Below are positions 17,527 through 26,556 of a DNA stretch of 64,000 nt, in pieces (the first letter of the stretch is position 1; every line of letters begins with the position of its first letter). The stretch is from Komarekiella atlantica HA4396-MV6 (GTDB taxonomy: Bacteria; Cyanobacteriota; Cyanobacteriia; Cyanobacteriales; Nostocaceae). Below the pieces are notes generated by a model. It did no database searches. It was given only the letters and a program-made list of their open reading frames with translations, and was not told the DNA's origin. The stretch spans positions 1 to 64,000 of the forward strand of contig JAHHHK010000023.1 of assembly GCA_019359395.1 (NCBI GenBank). Reading direction: 5' to 3'. A program made the translations under genes and the position numbers.

Positions 17527-18627
17527 AATCTGAAATTATCAAAACTTTATCCAAAGCTAGGATATACCTGGCTTTTACTTAGATGCAAAAGCGTACTAGT
17601 TCAATTGTAGATATTCGCTGGCAAAAACTCTGACTCAAGCCGCACTTGGGAACAGTTTCGGCAAGTTGCGAAGAAATTAACTCTTGGCTGTGAGATTCAG
17701 TAATCCGCTTACTACCTTGATTTTTATCGCAACGATAACTTGCACATGCTAGACATCTACAATCGAGATTATGATTACTTTAGCTGAAAATTATATACAA
17801 TATCCAGGGATAAAAATATTAATCAATTGGTTAGCAATTGCTCTGTTTCAAATCCAATTATTTTAGCGATCGCTCAACTGCTGAGAATTTTATTAGTAAT
17901 GATTACTCTCATTGACCAGTAAGGCTTTAAAGCTTTTTTTATGGGCTAATATAGTAGACTAATTAATAGACCTCTTGCAAAAGTCAGAAAGCTATTAATG
18001 TCATTCTGACCAGAACGTAGTGGAGGGTTCGCGTAGCGTTCCGTAGGAAAGAATCTCCGAGATGTTTCGCTCCGCTCAACATGACAATTTAAGCATTTAT
18101 GCAAGAGGTCTAATGACTAACTGTGTAAAAAATACTAACTATTTAACAATAATTATCCAAAAAATTAAAGACCCCTAAGTACATCGGATTAGTTATAAAT
18201 TAGATTAACTAATATCTAAATTTTTGCTCAAAAGAGATTTGCTAAAATTTCAAAATTAAGTTAAAACTTAAAAACAGTATATATTCTAGTTAAGTCTAAT
18301 TGAGTTACATACTTCATAAGTATAGATGATTAAATCAAACAAAATATCTTATTTGAATTGAATCATTTAAACTGTTGTATCTATGTATCGGGTTAGACTT
18401 TGGACATCAACTCATCTGCCAATTCAACATTTTATGTTGATAAATGATACCAATTTTCTAACAGAGGGCAATAGATTTCAAGTTGGAAACCCATAAAAAT
18501 CTGATGCCTTTTAATTTTGCGGCAAGTAGGCGGTGTTGATTTTCACCCTGTCTAACTTTCCAAAACGAATTGTTAATTGGTACTACCAACATAAAAGCAA
18601 GAGCGAAAGTATCCATCCCCAACTAAC
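17527..18627. other. 1.1-kb spacer with a MITE and no supported gene
   Basis: AT-rich sequence between the YebC gene (minus) and the DUF2808 gene (plus). It contains MITE copy 2 (17967-18112). A 31-codon ORF (MITLAENYIQYPG..., 17771-17866) has no recognisable relation. No tRNA or riboswitch could be recognised by eye. The DUF2808 promoter should lie within the last 200 bp. Confidence 0.5.
17967..18112 (-). mobile_element. MITE-like element, copy 2
   Basis: The best preserved copy, 146 bp, bounded by TAGACCTCTTGCA and its inverted form TGCAAGAGGTCTA. It runs in reverse relative to copies 1 and 3. The insert lies in an AT-rich spacer and disrupts no gene. No target duplication longer than TA or TAA can be claimed. 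Confidence 0.7.
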
Positions 18628-19179
18628 ATGAAAAACATTGTAACTTTGTGTAAAACTCTATTTGTTAGCACAGGACTGTGTTTATTGTCGATTCCCGGAA
18701 CTTATGCAGTTGTCTCAGCACAGCCAGCGCGTTTGTTGTCTGCAATGACAACCTACAATGAAGTAAGTGCTTGGGAAGCAACTTATTATTTCACCCTAAC
18801 AGTACCAGCATCCGCTACTGATTCACTAAAACAAGTGGCTTTGACTCAAATACAAGGTTTAGAAGCTATTAGCTTCAATCCTCAAGAAAGTTTCGCCTTT
18901 GAAGGGAATATTGATACCGCTAATTTGTCCCGTCGAGAACAAAAATTAGGTATTACCCTGGCAAATAGCGAAAACAAATCACAAAATGTCATTGTTACCT
19001 TTGACCAACCAGTCACACCCGGTAAAACAATCACTATCGGCTTGAAACCTTATCGTAATCCCATTTACGATGGTGTATACCAATTCCAAGTGCAGACTAT
19101 CTCAACAGGTAAGTCAACATCTAACCCAATCATCGGGACAGCTCGTTTACAATTCTATGGTGTTGCCGACAATGAATGA
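18628..19179 (+). CDS. DUF2808 domain-containing secreted protein
   Basis: The 183-residue protein has an N-terminal signal peptide (hydrophobic LFVSTGLCLLSIPGTYAVVSA, about residues 11-31, cut probably near SAQPA). It then shows the cyanobacterial DUF2808 pattern: WEATYYFTLTVPASA, SLKQVALTQI and the proline-rich VTPGKTITIGLKPYRNPIYDGVYQF (about 129-153). The product is expected in the periplasm or at the surface; no biochemical function is established. A GC-rich hairpin follows at 19218. Confidence 0.88.
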   Translation: MKNIVTLCKTLFVSTGLCLLSIPGTYAVVSAQPARLLSAMTTYNEVSAWEATYYFTLTVPASATDSLKQVALTQIQGLEAISFNPQESFAFEGNIDTANLSRREQKLGITLANSENKSQNVIVTFDQPVTPGKTITIGLKPYRNPIYDGVYQFQVQTISTGKSTSNPIIGTARLQFYGVADNE

Positions 19180-19377
19180 TTAAGAAGATTTTGAATGATG
19201 GAAATGCATTTTTATTGGCCCCGGTTCGGGGCTATTTTCTTTTGGTAACTCCCAGATATCTCGTCTTTGCTGTTGTTCATCGACTAATAACGGAAGATGA
19301 GTTGGTAGTTGGGGCTGTTGCCCAAATAACCAAGGTACTCCATCTAATAATTCTCTTTCAACTTGTCCATTAAACAT
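19180..19377 (-). CDS. Possible small hypothetical protein
   Basis: A 65-codon minus-strand ORF begins 31 bp after the SfnB-like gene. GGTGAG lies a few bases upstream of its ATG. The product (MFNGQVERELLDGVPWLFG..., rich in Gln, Pro and Glu) is not recognised. It runs through the GC-rich hairpin at 19218-19232, which argues against it. It may be a real trailing gene of the minus-strand operon or chance. Confidence 0.3.
   Translation of the reverse strand: MFNGQVERELLDGVPWLFGQQPQLPTHLPLLVDEQQQRRDIWELPKENSPEPGPIKMHFHHSKSS
19218..19240 (+). terminator. Rho-independent-type terminator after the DUF2808 gene
   Basis: GCCCCG, a 3-base loop, CGGGGC, then TATTTTCTTTT. It lies 39 bp after the DUF2808 stop codon, in the right orientation to end that transcript. 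Confidence 0.6.
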
Positions 19378-19408
19378 TTGCTCACCGTTGATAGGCGTAA
19401 GCTCGTAA

Positions 19409-20587
19409 TTAGGTTGTAATTTTTAGTGCTGATTTCCCTAAAGACAGACAAATTGCATCATTTTGCGGTGTATGAATGCGACTGCAAAGTACATCTCGAT
19501 AATGTCTTTCCAGAGGATTTTTTTTGGATAAACCAGGATTACCAATCAGTTCGAGTCCAATTTCCACAGCGCGAATGGCATTATTTGTAGTTAGATATTT
19601 CACTGTTTGCGCTTGTAAACCAACTTTGGTGTCATACTCACCCCGATCAATATCGTCCGCCAGACTGTAAATTAGTCGCTGATTGGCGTATAGTAACGCT
19701 TCGATTTCACCAACGGCTGTTTGAAATCGGGGTAGAGTTGCTAAACTTGCACCCAAGTTAGTAGGCTCACGCTCATTCAAATATTCAATTAACCAATCTC
19801 GCGCTGCTGTGGCTACTCCTTGATACAATGCACTCAACCACAAGCTACCACCTGCCAATTTTAGAGGGTCTGATGCTAAAAAAGTGTTCAGAGGATGCAC
19901 ATCCAAAGCGTATTCTTTAGGAATCAAGACATCTTCTAAAATTAGATCGTGGCTACCAGTAGCTCGCATTCCTAAATGATCCCAAGTTTCCACAATCCTC
20001 ATACCAGGAAGGTGGCGCGGGACAAGAAAACTACCTACTCGTGGTTCTTCCTCATCTGTTCGCGCCCAAACGACGAAATAACTTAAGATAGGGCTGCCCG
20101 TGGTGTATTGTTTGTGACCAGTTATCAGCCAGCCAGTATCTATTTGTTTGGCAATTGTGGCTGGTAATCCCCCTCTGGCGGGTGTACCTAATTCTGGTTC
20201 CACACGGGCAGCATTGAGTAAAGCAATACCTGTGACTGACTCCCGACACAGCTGCTCATAAACTGCGGGATGCCAACGACGAGTCCGGGCTGCATTACTA
20301 TGTTGTAAGTAATGCATTGTCAACACCAAAGCTGTAGAAGCATCACCACTGGCTATCTTTTCAATTACTTGACAGACAGTAGCGTATCCTGCATCTTGTC
20401 CACCAAATTCCCTGGGAACTGTGAGACTTAACAATTGTGCTTGGTAAAGAGCCTGAAAGTTCTCAAAAGGGAAAGAACTGTCGCGATCGTGGATGGCTGC
20501 ACGAGTAGCAAAATCAGCCGCCAGCGACTCGACAAGCTCAAAAAAATCAGGAGAAGATGCAGCTTTTAAAACAGGTGATTGTGACAT
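19409..20587 (-). CDS. Acyl-CoA-dehydrogenase-fold monooxygenase (SfnB/DszC-like)
   Basis: Looks like the flavin-dependent branch of the acyl-CoA dehydrogenase fold that works on organosulfur compounds (SfnB, DszC) rather than on fatty acyl-CoA. Typical segments from ATG 20587: a helical N-terminus, TVPREFGGQDAGYATV, TALVLTMHYLQH, WLITGHKQYTTGSP, DHLGMRATGSHDLILEDVLIP, and a helical C-terminal domain. A further in-frame start at 20662 adds 25 residues read from a dispersed repeat and is rejected. It is the last solid gene of the left minus-strand arm with ssuD. A role in opening sulfones or sulfonates with reduced flavin is inferred from family and context; the substrate is unknown. Confidence 0.85.
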   Translation of the reverse strand: MSQSPVLKAASSPDFFELVESLAADFATRAAIHDRDSSFPFENFQALYQAQLLSLTVPREFGGQDAGYATVCQVIEKIASGDASTALVLTMHYLQHSNAARTRRWHPAVYEQLCRESVTGIALLNAARVEPELGTPARGGLPATIAKQIDTGWLITGHKQYTTGSPILSYFVVWARTDEEEPRVGSFLVPRHLPGMRIVETWDHLGMRATGSHDLILEDVLIPKEYALDVHPLNTFLASDPLKLAGGSLWLSALYQGVATAARDWLIEYLNEREPTNLGASLATLPRFQTAVGEIEALLYANQRLIYSLADDIDRGEYDTKVGLQAQTVKYLTTNNAIRAVEIGLELIGNPGLSKKNPLERHYRDVLCSRIHTPQNDAICLSLGKSALKITT

Positions 20588-20613
20588 TGAATAATTGGTA
20601 ATTCGCTCTGGGA

Positions 20614-21015
20614 CTACGCCCCGCTGCGAAGCGCGTAATTCGTAATTAAAGTATGAATGCAAAGGACAGAATGTGGGTTGTCAGTTAGTTGCTTTTGTTT
20701 AGGGTAAATTGATGCTTGAGATTCAATAGCAAAAATAGGTGGGATTTCACTAGCAGAGGCTAGGTCAATCGCACCAGCATTAATGGACTGCACCATAAGA
20801 TTACCCCCTGTAAACTCAGTAAACTGAACCTTGTAAGGGAAATTATCTAGCCCAGCTAACTTTAAATCTAAATCCCAACCACCTTTATACTTAGCCACAC
20901 GCAAGTCAGTATTAGTAATATCAGCAGTAACAGGATTCGTAGACCTAACCTCTGAACAAGTCGTCAACAAAACCAACAAACACCCCAAAGGAAAAACAGA
21001 CTTTAAACTTTGCAT
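20614..21015 (-). pseudogene. Truncated sulfonate-type ABC substrate-binding protein
   Basis: About the first 100 codons match the N-terminus of SsuA/TauA-like binding proteins: a lipoprotein-like signal (LLVLLTTCSEV), LRVAKYKGGWDLDLKLAGLDNFPYKVQFTEF and INAGAIDLASASEIPPIFAIESQA. Then homology stops and the frame runs into repeat sequence (ending NYALRSGA). Intact members have 320-380 residues, so two thirds are missing, including the hinge and second lobe. It is a relic of a binding protein that once belonged to this arm. Confidence 0.75.
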
Positions 21016-21071
21016 TTCTCTATGCGATTTTGCGTGAGACTTTTACAGTTGATTCAGCAAGGCCAAAAAAC

Positions 21072-21830
21072 TTAATTCAACAAATCCGGTTCTTCCTGGA
21101 CAATCTTCTCGTAGAGTGGCTGAAAGCTAAACCAACCACCGTTCTCAGTTCCCACCTGACTGTGTGTTAACGTTGCAATTTCATGGTCAATAGCAACAGG
21201 TTTACCTGCTGCTTCTGCTAAAAGTTGTGCTTGAGCTGAACGTTCAAAGGAGATATACCACCACGCAGCTGCATCTACTGTTGACCCCGCAGTTAAAAAG
21301 CCATGATTTTTCAGGATCACAGCTTTCTTATCCCCTAAAGCTTCAGCAATTCTTTTCCCTTCAGAAGTATCTAAGACAACGCCTTTGTAGTCATTAAATA
21401 GGGCATGGTCTTGATAAAAGATACAAGCATCTTGAGTTAAAGGATCAAGTAGACGAGCCAGACTTGACCAAGATTTACCATAAACAGAATGAGCGTGAGC
21501 CGCTGCAACTATATCAGGACGCGCCTCATGAATCTGGGAATGAATTGCAAAAGCTGCGCGATTTACTGGTGCATTCCCCTTGACAACTTCCCCATGACTA
21601 TCCACCAAAATCAGGTCAGAAACACGGATATGACCGAAGTATTTCCCAAAAGGATTAACCCAAAAATGGTCGGTAAATTCTGGGTCACGGGCTGTAATGT
21701 GTCCTGCTGTTCCTTCACTGAAGCCAAAACGACCAAATAATCGAAAAGCCGCAGCTAAGTGTTGTTTACGGTAAAGGCGTTCATCCTCGACTCGTTCAAA
21801 AACTGGCGGTTGAGGTCTATCGAATGGCAT
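21072..21830 (-). CDS. Class II aldolase/adducin-family protein
   Basis: A zinc-type class II aldolase fold, related to L-fuculose-phosphate aldolase and ribulose-5-phosphate 4-epimerase. Visible motifs are GTAGHITARDPEF (substrate phosphate region), AAHAHSVYG (metal-binding His pair), ALFNDYKG and ILKNHGFLTAG (third His). From ATG 21830 the protein has 252 residues and an AGGG ribosome binding site 8-9 bases upstream. An in-frame start at 21860 overlaps the upstream gene by 20 bp and is less likely. It follows the cupin gene with a 10-bp gap, so they are probably cotranscribed. It may process a C2-C4 fragment left after desulfonation (inference). Confidence 0.88.
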   Translation of the reverse strand: MPFDRPQPPVFERVEDERLYRKQHLAAAFRLFGRFGFSEGTAGHITARDPEFTDHFWVNPFGKYFGHIRVSDLILVDSHGEVVKGNAPVNRAAFAIHSQIHEARPDIVAAAHAHSVYGKSWSSLARLLDPLTQDACIFYQDHALFNDYKGVVLDTSEGKRIAEALGDKKAVILKNHGFLTAGSTVDAAAWWYISFERSAQAQLLAEAAGKPVAIDHEIATLTHSQVGTENGGWFSFQPLYEKIVQEEPDLLN

Positions 21831-21840
21831 GATTTTCCCT

Positions 21841-22482
21841 TTAATCCCGGTAAGGTGCATTGGAGTACCCAGAGCGAAAAGACTGAATACTTTGTTGTTC
21901 TGGATTGTATTTATTTCTTAAAATGCTGCCAGTATCATTTCCCATAACATGAATTGAGATGGATGGTGCAAATACCGTAGTGGCTTTCACAGAGTGGATA
22001 TCTCCATCGGGAGGCAACAAAGGGTAAATATCACCACGTTTTACTTGATACAAACCAACAATCTCTAATTGAGCAAATCCTTGTAATTCACCGTTATCTA
22101 GGCGACGGTACACAGTTTCTTCTTGTTTGCCTTGATACAACCCGACAAGTCCCCAAGATAAATGGTCGTGGATAGGAGTGATGGAATTAGGAGGAATCAC
22201 TAAACTAAAAATAGTTAACTTTTGAGAACGATACAGCAACCATTGTCCGATACCGCCGCCTAAGCCACTGTCAGGGTTTGATTGAGCAAAATGTTCTGGT
22301 AGCCAATTCCGTTTTTGGAGTAGGGCAGCAAAATAGGGTTTAAGGATATTAAGGGTTTCTGTACGATTATGATTTGTGCTAGCAATAATTTCTTTGGCAG
22401 TAGCTACGAACTCAGACAATTTAGGACTATCAACAAACCATTGGTCTGTTTCTGGGGATTCGAGAGTAGTTGTGTGAGGCAT
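21841..22482 (-). CDS. Cysteine-dioxygenase-like cupin
   Basis: A 213-residue protein of the cysteine dioxygenase/double-stranded beta-helix family. An iron site is suggested by TPIHDHLSWGLVG (two His, about residues 102-104) and the later DGDIHSVKA His (about 161). The conserved family core QKLTIFSLVIPPNSITPIHDH is present. Cysteine dioxygenases form cysteine sulfinate from cysteine and O2; related thiol dioxygenases act on 3-mercaptopropionate. Which thiol is used here is not visible. The location between ssuD and a class II aldolase points to thiol or sulfinate chemistry in the sulfonate pathway. Confidence 0.82.
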   Translation of the reverse strand: MPHTTTLESPETDQWFVDSPKLSEFVATAKEIIASTNHNRTETLNILKPYFAALLQKRNWLPEHFAQSNPDSGLGGGIGQWLLYRSQKLTIFSLVIPPNSITPIHDHLSWGLVGLYQGKQEETVYRRLDNGELQGFAQLEIVGLYQVKRGDIYPLLPPDGDIHSVKATTVFAPSISIHVMGNDTGSILRNKYNPEQQSIQSFRSGYSNAPYRD

Positions 22483-22508
22483 AGGATTTTAGATTTGAGA
22501 TTTTGGTC

Positions 22509-22541
22509 AGATCCCCGACTTCCTGAGGAAGTCGGGGATCT
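22509..22541. repeat. Dispersed palindrome (AGATCCCCGACTTC type)
   Basis: AGATCCCCGACTTC and its complement flank CTGAG to give a 33-bp palindrome. The same element, differing in the loop, lies at 39807-39839, and a decayed copy near 8325-8354. All three lie next to genes on the minus strand or between genes. Confidence 0.75.
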
Positions 22542-22555
22542 CGCAGGACAGACAA

Positions 22556-22660
22556 CTAGGCAACGGTGACTGTTTGTTTTTCTCTTCGCTGTACTTCTTT
22601 TTTTACCAACGGAATCACATCTCGACCGTAGGCGATGTCTGACGACAAGCCGCTTCGCGT
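22556..22660 (-). other. Stranded 3' end of ssuD behind an inserted stop
   Basis: Directly after the TAG at 22661-22663 the same frame continues for 34 codons to a TAG at 22556-22558. Its last 24 codons read YGRDVIPLVKKEVQRREKQ..., which is what the C-terminus of SsuD-type proteins should look like after GFDPVEDA. Nine extra codons, including the TAG, separate the two parts. The insert is part of a repeat carrying GGCGATGTCTGACGACAAG, whose relatives occur near 26045 and 48631. Confidence 0.7.
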
Positions 22661-23689
22661 CTACGCATCTTCCACTGGGTCGAAACCGCGAATCAAAAGT
22701 GTTGTTACTCCAGCATCGTAATAATCAAATAACGATTCTGCTACTTGTTCTGGAGTCCCCACCAAGGCAGTAGTATTACCATAAGCTCCTGTCGCAGCTG
22801 CGATCGGTGTCCACAAACGCTTATCGTAAATTTCACTGTCTTGGGCAAAATTTAGCAACCGCCTTGAACCAACAGCTTGAGGTCGTGCTGAAGCACCAGA
22901 TGGAAGTTGAGTTGCTGTAGCACGATTTTCTTTCACCCGCGAGAGAATATATCGCGCTTTTTCCCATGCTTTTTCTTCTGTCTCGCCTAAAATCGGACGC
23001 AAAGAAACACTAAACCCAAAAGACTTTCCTAATGGTGCAGCGGCTTTAACTTCGGCGATGCGTTCCTTGACAGCAGCGATGGGTTCTCCCCAAAAAGCAT
23101 AGACATTACTATGTTTTGCCCCCACACCCACGGCTGCACCTGAAGCACCACCGAAATATATGGGAAGATGGGGTTTCTGTAATGGTTTTACCTCCGAGAA
23201 TGCTTGCTTGACTTGATAAAACTCACCTTCATAATCAAAAGGTTCCTCACTTGTCCACACTCGCCGCACAATATTTAGATATTCATCAGTGCGCCGATAG
23301 CGCGTATCGTGGTCAAGCCAATCACCATCGCGTTTTTGTTCGGCATCACTACCACCAGTAATGATGTGTACAGCAACACGACCATTCGTAAAATGATCTA
23401 ATGTTGCTAGTTTGCGTGCAGCCAAAGTAGGGGCAACAAAACCCGGTCTATGTGCCAATAAAAACTTAAGTTGTTCTGTGACATTGGCAGCATAACTCAC
23501 AACATTAAAACCATCAGGCCCCGTAGAACTGTATCCCACTAGCACCCGATCAAATCCCCCATCTTCGTGGACTTTGGCAAATTTGCGGATATAAGCAGTA
23601 TCTATATTTCCCCCAGTTAAAGATACGGCAGCACCATGTAATTCTGATGCTTCTTTGGTGCCAATCATGCCAATAAATTCAAGCGGCAT
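22661..23689 (-). CDS. ssuD: FMNH2-dependent alkanesulfonate monooxygenase (SsuD-like), C-terminally shortened
   Basis: SsuD-type enzymes cleave alkanesulfonates to sulfite and an aldehyde using reduced FMN and O2. The protein shows the bacterial-luciferase-like TIM barrel: IRKFAKVHEDGGFDRVLVGYSS, FLLAHRPGFVAPTLAARKLATLDHFTNGRVAVHIITGG, LDHDTRYRRTDEYL and IYFGGASGAA. The 342 residues stop 34 codons before the likely original end, because a repeat with an in-frame TAG has inserted (see 22556-22660). Without the insert it would be about 368 residues, close to E. coli SsuD. Loss of the last two dozen residues may or may not abolish activity. No ssuE-like flavin reductase is next to it; the nitroreductase at 27752 could fill that role. 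Confidence 0.85.
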   Translation of the reverse strand: MPLEFIGMIGTKEASELHGAAVSLTGGNIDTAYIRKFAKVHEDGGFDRVLVGYSSTGPDGFNVVSYAANVTEQLKFLLAHRPGFVAPTLAARKLATLDHFTNGRVAVHIITGGSDAEQKRDGDWLDHDTRYRRTDEYLNIVRRVWTSEEPFDYEGEFYQVKQAFSEVKPLQKPHLPIYFGGASGAAVGVGAKHSNVYAFWGEPIAAVKERIAEVKAAAPLGKSFGFSVSLRPILGETEEKAWEKARYILSRVKENRATATQLPSGASARPQAVGSRRLLNFAQDSEIYDKRLWTPIAAATGAYGNTTALVGTPEQVAESLFDYYDAGVTTLLIRGFDPVEDA

Positions 23690-23722
23690 AAAATTTTACT
23701 CCAAGTTGAATTAATATATGCT

Positions 23723-24739
23723 TTATTTCAAAGGACAAATTGCACCTGCAATATCTATTCGTTGAGGCAGAATTTTTTGCTCTAGTAACCAGTCAGCAGT
23801 TTTCTGAAGATTGGCAATGTCTTTGTTATTAGGAAACACATAAGACTCTTGACCTCGATTCTTAGTCGCCTGCTTGGCTACAGCCTGAGAAATTTTTAGC
23901 TCTTTAACCATAAAATCTGCGGCAGCATCACTATTTTGATTCAGCCATTCACCATCCTGACTCAAAGCAGTGAGGGTAGTTTTTACGGCTGCGGGATTTT
24001 CCTTAGCTGCGTCAGTACGAACCAGCATCACACCGTATGTAGGTGCAGGGTGGGTAGTGGTAATTCGCCGTGCATCATGTTCTAATTCTGCAATGGAAAT
24101 GTAAGGTTCCCAAACTGCCCAAGCATCGATAGTACCTTAATAAAGAGCTGGTGCAGCATCATTTGGCGATAGATAAACTCGCTGAACTTGCTCTTTGGGG
24201 ATATGCTCTTTTTCTAAAACTTTTAATAGTAAATATTCTCCTGCACCTCCTTGGTTAACCGCAACTTTTTTACCTACTAAATCCGCAGGTTTACGTATAG
24301 CGGAATTTCCCCGAACAACGATCGCATTATTTAAAGCATCTGCTCTAGGACGCTGTAAGGAACCGATACAAAGGGGCTGTCCAGCAGCAATCCCAGAGAT
24401 GGCAGGAATGTCACCGCAGCCACCAATATCTGCTCGATTACCATTGAGGGCTTGCAGGAGTGTTGCACAGCGATTAAAGGGGCCACTCCACTCTACTTTG
24501 ATCTTTTGAGTTAGCAGTTGGCGCTCTAATTCGCCACGCTGACGTGCAATAGGAATAATCCCACCTTTTTGATACCCCAATCGCATGACTTGGGGTTTTT
24601 CTGAAGTTTGATTACTTACAGGTATGGCTATAGAACTTCCAGTAGTGCGGGTACAACCAGCAACTAAAACACCCATAAACAAAGTTGTTAGTAACAAGCT
24701 ACCGATTTTTTGCGATCTGGACTGTAAGAAAAAAATCAT
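23723..24739 (-). pseudogene. Sulfonate ABC substrate-binding protein with one internal stop
   Basis: One continuous frame of 338 codons is broken only by TAA at 24137-24139. The first part has a lipoprotein signal (LLLTTLFMGVLVAGC), MRLGYQKGG, QALNGNRADIGGCGDIPAISG and GKKVAVNQGGAGEYLLLKVL. The second part continues GTIDAWAVWEP and EQKILPQRIDIAGAICP, as in intact family members. The stop sits in ALY-stop-GTIDAW, where a Gln codon (CAA) would fit, so a single C-to-T change explains it. It is likely a recent pseudogene; a sequencing error or suppression cannot be excluded. Confidence 0.85.
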
Positions 24740-24757
24740 CAGAGTAGTCCAAATGAA

Positions 24758-25714
24758 TTAATAACCTGCTGTTTGATCTACGACGTTACGCAGAGGTTGA
24801 CCTTGGCGATAACGGGTTAAATTATCTAGGAATAAAGCAAGCGATCGCTCCTTAACTCTGGGAGAATTACCAGAACAGTGGGGTGTAATCAAAACGTTAG
24901 GCAAAGACCATAATGGACTTTCTGCTGGTAGTGGTTCTGTAAACACTGTGTCTAAAGCAGCCCCCGCAATCTCACCATCCTGTAATGCTTTGACTAGTGC
25001 AAATTCATCTACAATTGCACCACGAGCAATATTAATTAAATAAGCACTCTTACGCATCAGATGCAGTACCTCAGCATCAATCATGCCTTTAGTATCCCAA
25101 GTCAGAGGCGTGGCAATCACAACATAGTCAGCTTCACCCAAAAGTGCTTTCCATTCATCTGCACCTACTACTTTGTCAAAGTTAGGCAGTGGTTGTGGGT
25201 GACGACGACTCCCAAAAATCCGCATCCCAAAAGCTTTAGCACGGGAGGCAATTTCTTGCCCAATTCCACCTGCACCGATAATTAACAAAGTTTTATCTAG
25301 CAATTCTTGAATTTGTAGCCCTCTTTGCCAACGGTGTTGAGTCTGTTGTTGGTGTAATTTGGGTAGTTGCTTGGCATGGGACAGCATATACGCAATGACG
25401 AATTCGGCAATGGGAATCGCGTGAACTCCTGCGCCGTTAGTCAAAATGAGGTTGCGTTCTACATATTTGGGTGTAACGATGTGATTTACACCCGCATTTG
25501 GTGCATGATGCCAACGTAATTGCGGCGCAGATTCTAAAACTCGATGCAATGTTGTTGGTTTAAGGAGAAACCAGCTAAAATAAACCTCGGCATCTGTAGC
25601 ATCGCCATCTAAATTGCCTTCGCTGTCCACACGCACAACTGCTATGTCATCAGGTAGATGAGCTTCAAGTTCTGTAGCCACGTCTGTTGGTAGAATAATT
25701 TTCAAAGCTGACAA
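24758..25714 (-). CDS. D-2-hydroxyacid dehydrogenase, NAD(P)-dependent
   Basis: Reduces a 2-oxo acid to a D-2-hydroxy acid or the reverse. The 318-residue length fits. The nucleotide-binding motif GAGGIGQEIASRAKAFGM lies at about residues 148-165, followed by a GSRR tail suggesting NADP preference. Catalytic Arg (NIARGAIVDE), Glu (FTEPLPAESPLW) and His (ITPHCSGNS) are in place. It is the first gene of the left minus-strand arm, 18 bp before the pseudogenised binding protein. A role in handling an oxo-acid from sulfonate breakdown is inferred. Confidence 0.88.
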   Translation of the reverse strand: MSALKIILPTDVATELEAHLPDDIAVVRVDSEGNLDGDATDAEVYFSWFLLKPTTLHRVLESAPQLRWHHAPNAGVNHIVTPKYVERNLILTNGAGVHAIPIAEFVIAYMLSHAKQLPKLHQQQTQHRWQRGLQIQELLDKTLLIIGAGGIGQEIASRAKAFGMRIFGSRRHPQPLPNFDKVVGADEWKALLGEADYVVIATPLTWDTKGMIDAEVLHLMRKSAYLINIARGAIVDEFALVKALQDGEIAGAALDTVFTEPLPAESPLWSLPNVLITPHCSGNSPRVKERSLALFLDNLTRYRQGQPLRNVVDQTAGY

Positions 25715-26556
25715 CTCCCTTCACATCGCTTTGTCGATCAATTGTAAGCGGTGCATCTAAGCATTTCGTTGCAGACATTTCTTTTGAATTGGAGATAAGA
25801 AATTTGGAAGATGCAATGTCCCTATTCCTCCTGTTTATATCCACATCTAAGCTTTGTTGATAAATAAAAAAGCAGGTGCGATGCTCGCCTAGATTTAAAA
25901 ATTCCATCCATGCATTCTCGCACCCACCTCAACTGCCATAAGAGGTATCCATCCTCATCTAACACATTGCAACTTAGTACCTAGCTCAAAAAAGTAAAGC
26001 CTAAGTAGCAATGATGACTGCGTGCGAGAAACTACGCCCTACTGTAGGCGATGTCTAGCTTGAAAAGTGACGCTCATACGTCGCTCTCAGCGTACTCCTA
26101 CGGGGAAGCAAGCTACGCCTCTGGTCTCGTAGAGAAGCCGAAGGCTTTACGCTGCGCTAACAGACAGATGGAAACCGCCGCTCCCACGCAAGCGCGATTG
26201 TTCGCACTAGCTCGACTTTTCGCTACGACAGGCTACGCCTACGCACTTAAACTTTTTACTACTGTTTGTCGGTCAGTTTAACGTAGTTTTTATACAGAAA
26301 AGCTTCGCACACTTTTTTGGGAAAATCAAGGGCTATCTTAATAAAAGTTAAAGCCAATGAAACAAAACAGTAAATAGATATTTACTAAAGTTTTTGTGGA
26401 TGCTACTATTTCATAAAAAAATAGTACTTTAACTCGACCGATTTACCGTAATTTAAGGTAAAATCTAAATTTAGCTGACTTATCATCATTACTTGTTCTA
26501 AAAATACTTTCAATATAACAGCTTAGTGTCTCACCCGAAAAAAGAGGTAAAACTTA
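25715..26556. other. Divergent spacer with repeats and a candidate operator
   Basis: 842 bp between the left minus-strand arm and the divergent binding protein. 26040-26265 is dispersed repeat DNA (GTAGGCGATGTCTAGC, TACGCCTACGCAC and relatives). Candidate dyad operator 26421-26454 lies in the AT-rich part that precedes the plus-strand gene. A half-like AAAATAC also occurs near 26508. No further gene is supported. Confidence 0.55.
26421..26454. promoter_or_regulatory. Candidate regulon operator, site 1
   Basis: ATAGTAC-N20-GTAATTT, a diverged form of the 34-bp dyad AAAATAC-N20-GTATTTT. The spacer contains ATTTACC just before the right arm. It starts 136 bp upstream of the binding protein gene at 26557. 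Confidence 0.5.

Noticed and set aside
17840-17870. T-loop-like sequence (TTTCAAATCC) suggesting a tRNA
   Set aside because: No acceptor or anticodon stems can be paired around it.
20588-20662. N-terminal extension of the SfnB-like protein
   Set aside because: It is encoded by repeat DNA (AATTACGAATTA and GCGAAGCG words); MSQSP at 20587 is the better start.
25665-25907. 80-codon minus-strand ORF overlapping the D-2-hydroxyacid dehydrogenase start
   Set aside because: Overlap in another frame, no recognisable domain.
26051-26281. 76-codon ORF in the divergent spacer
   Set aside because: The DNA consists of dispersed repeat words and the peptide has no homology.
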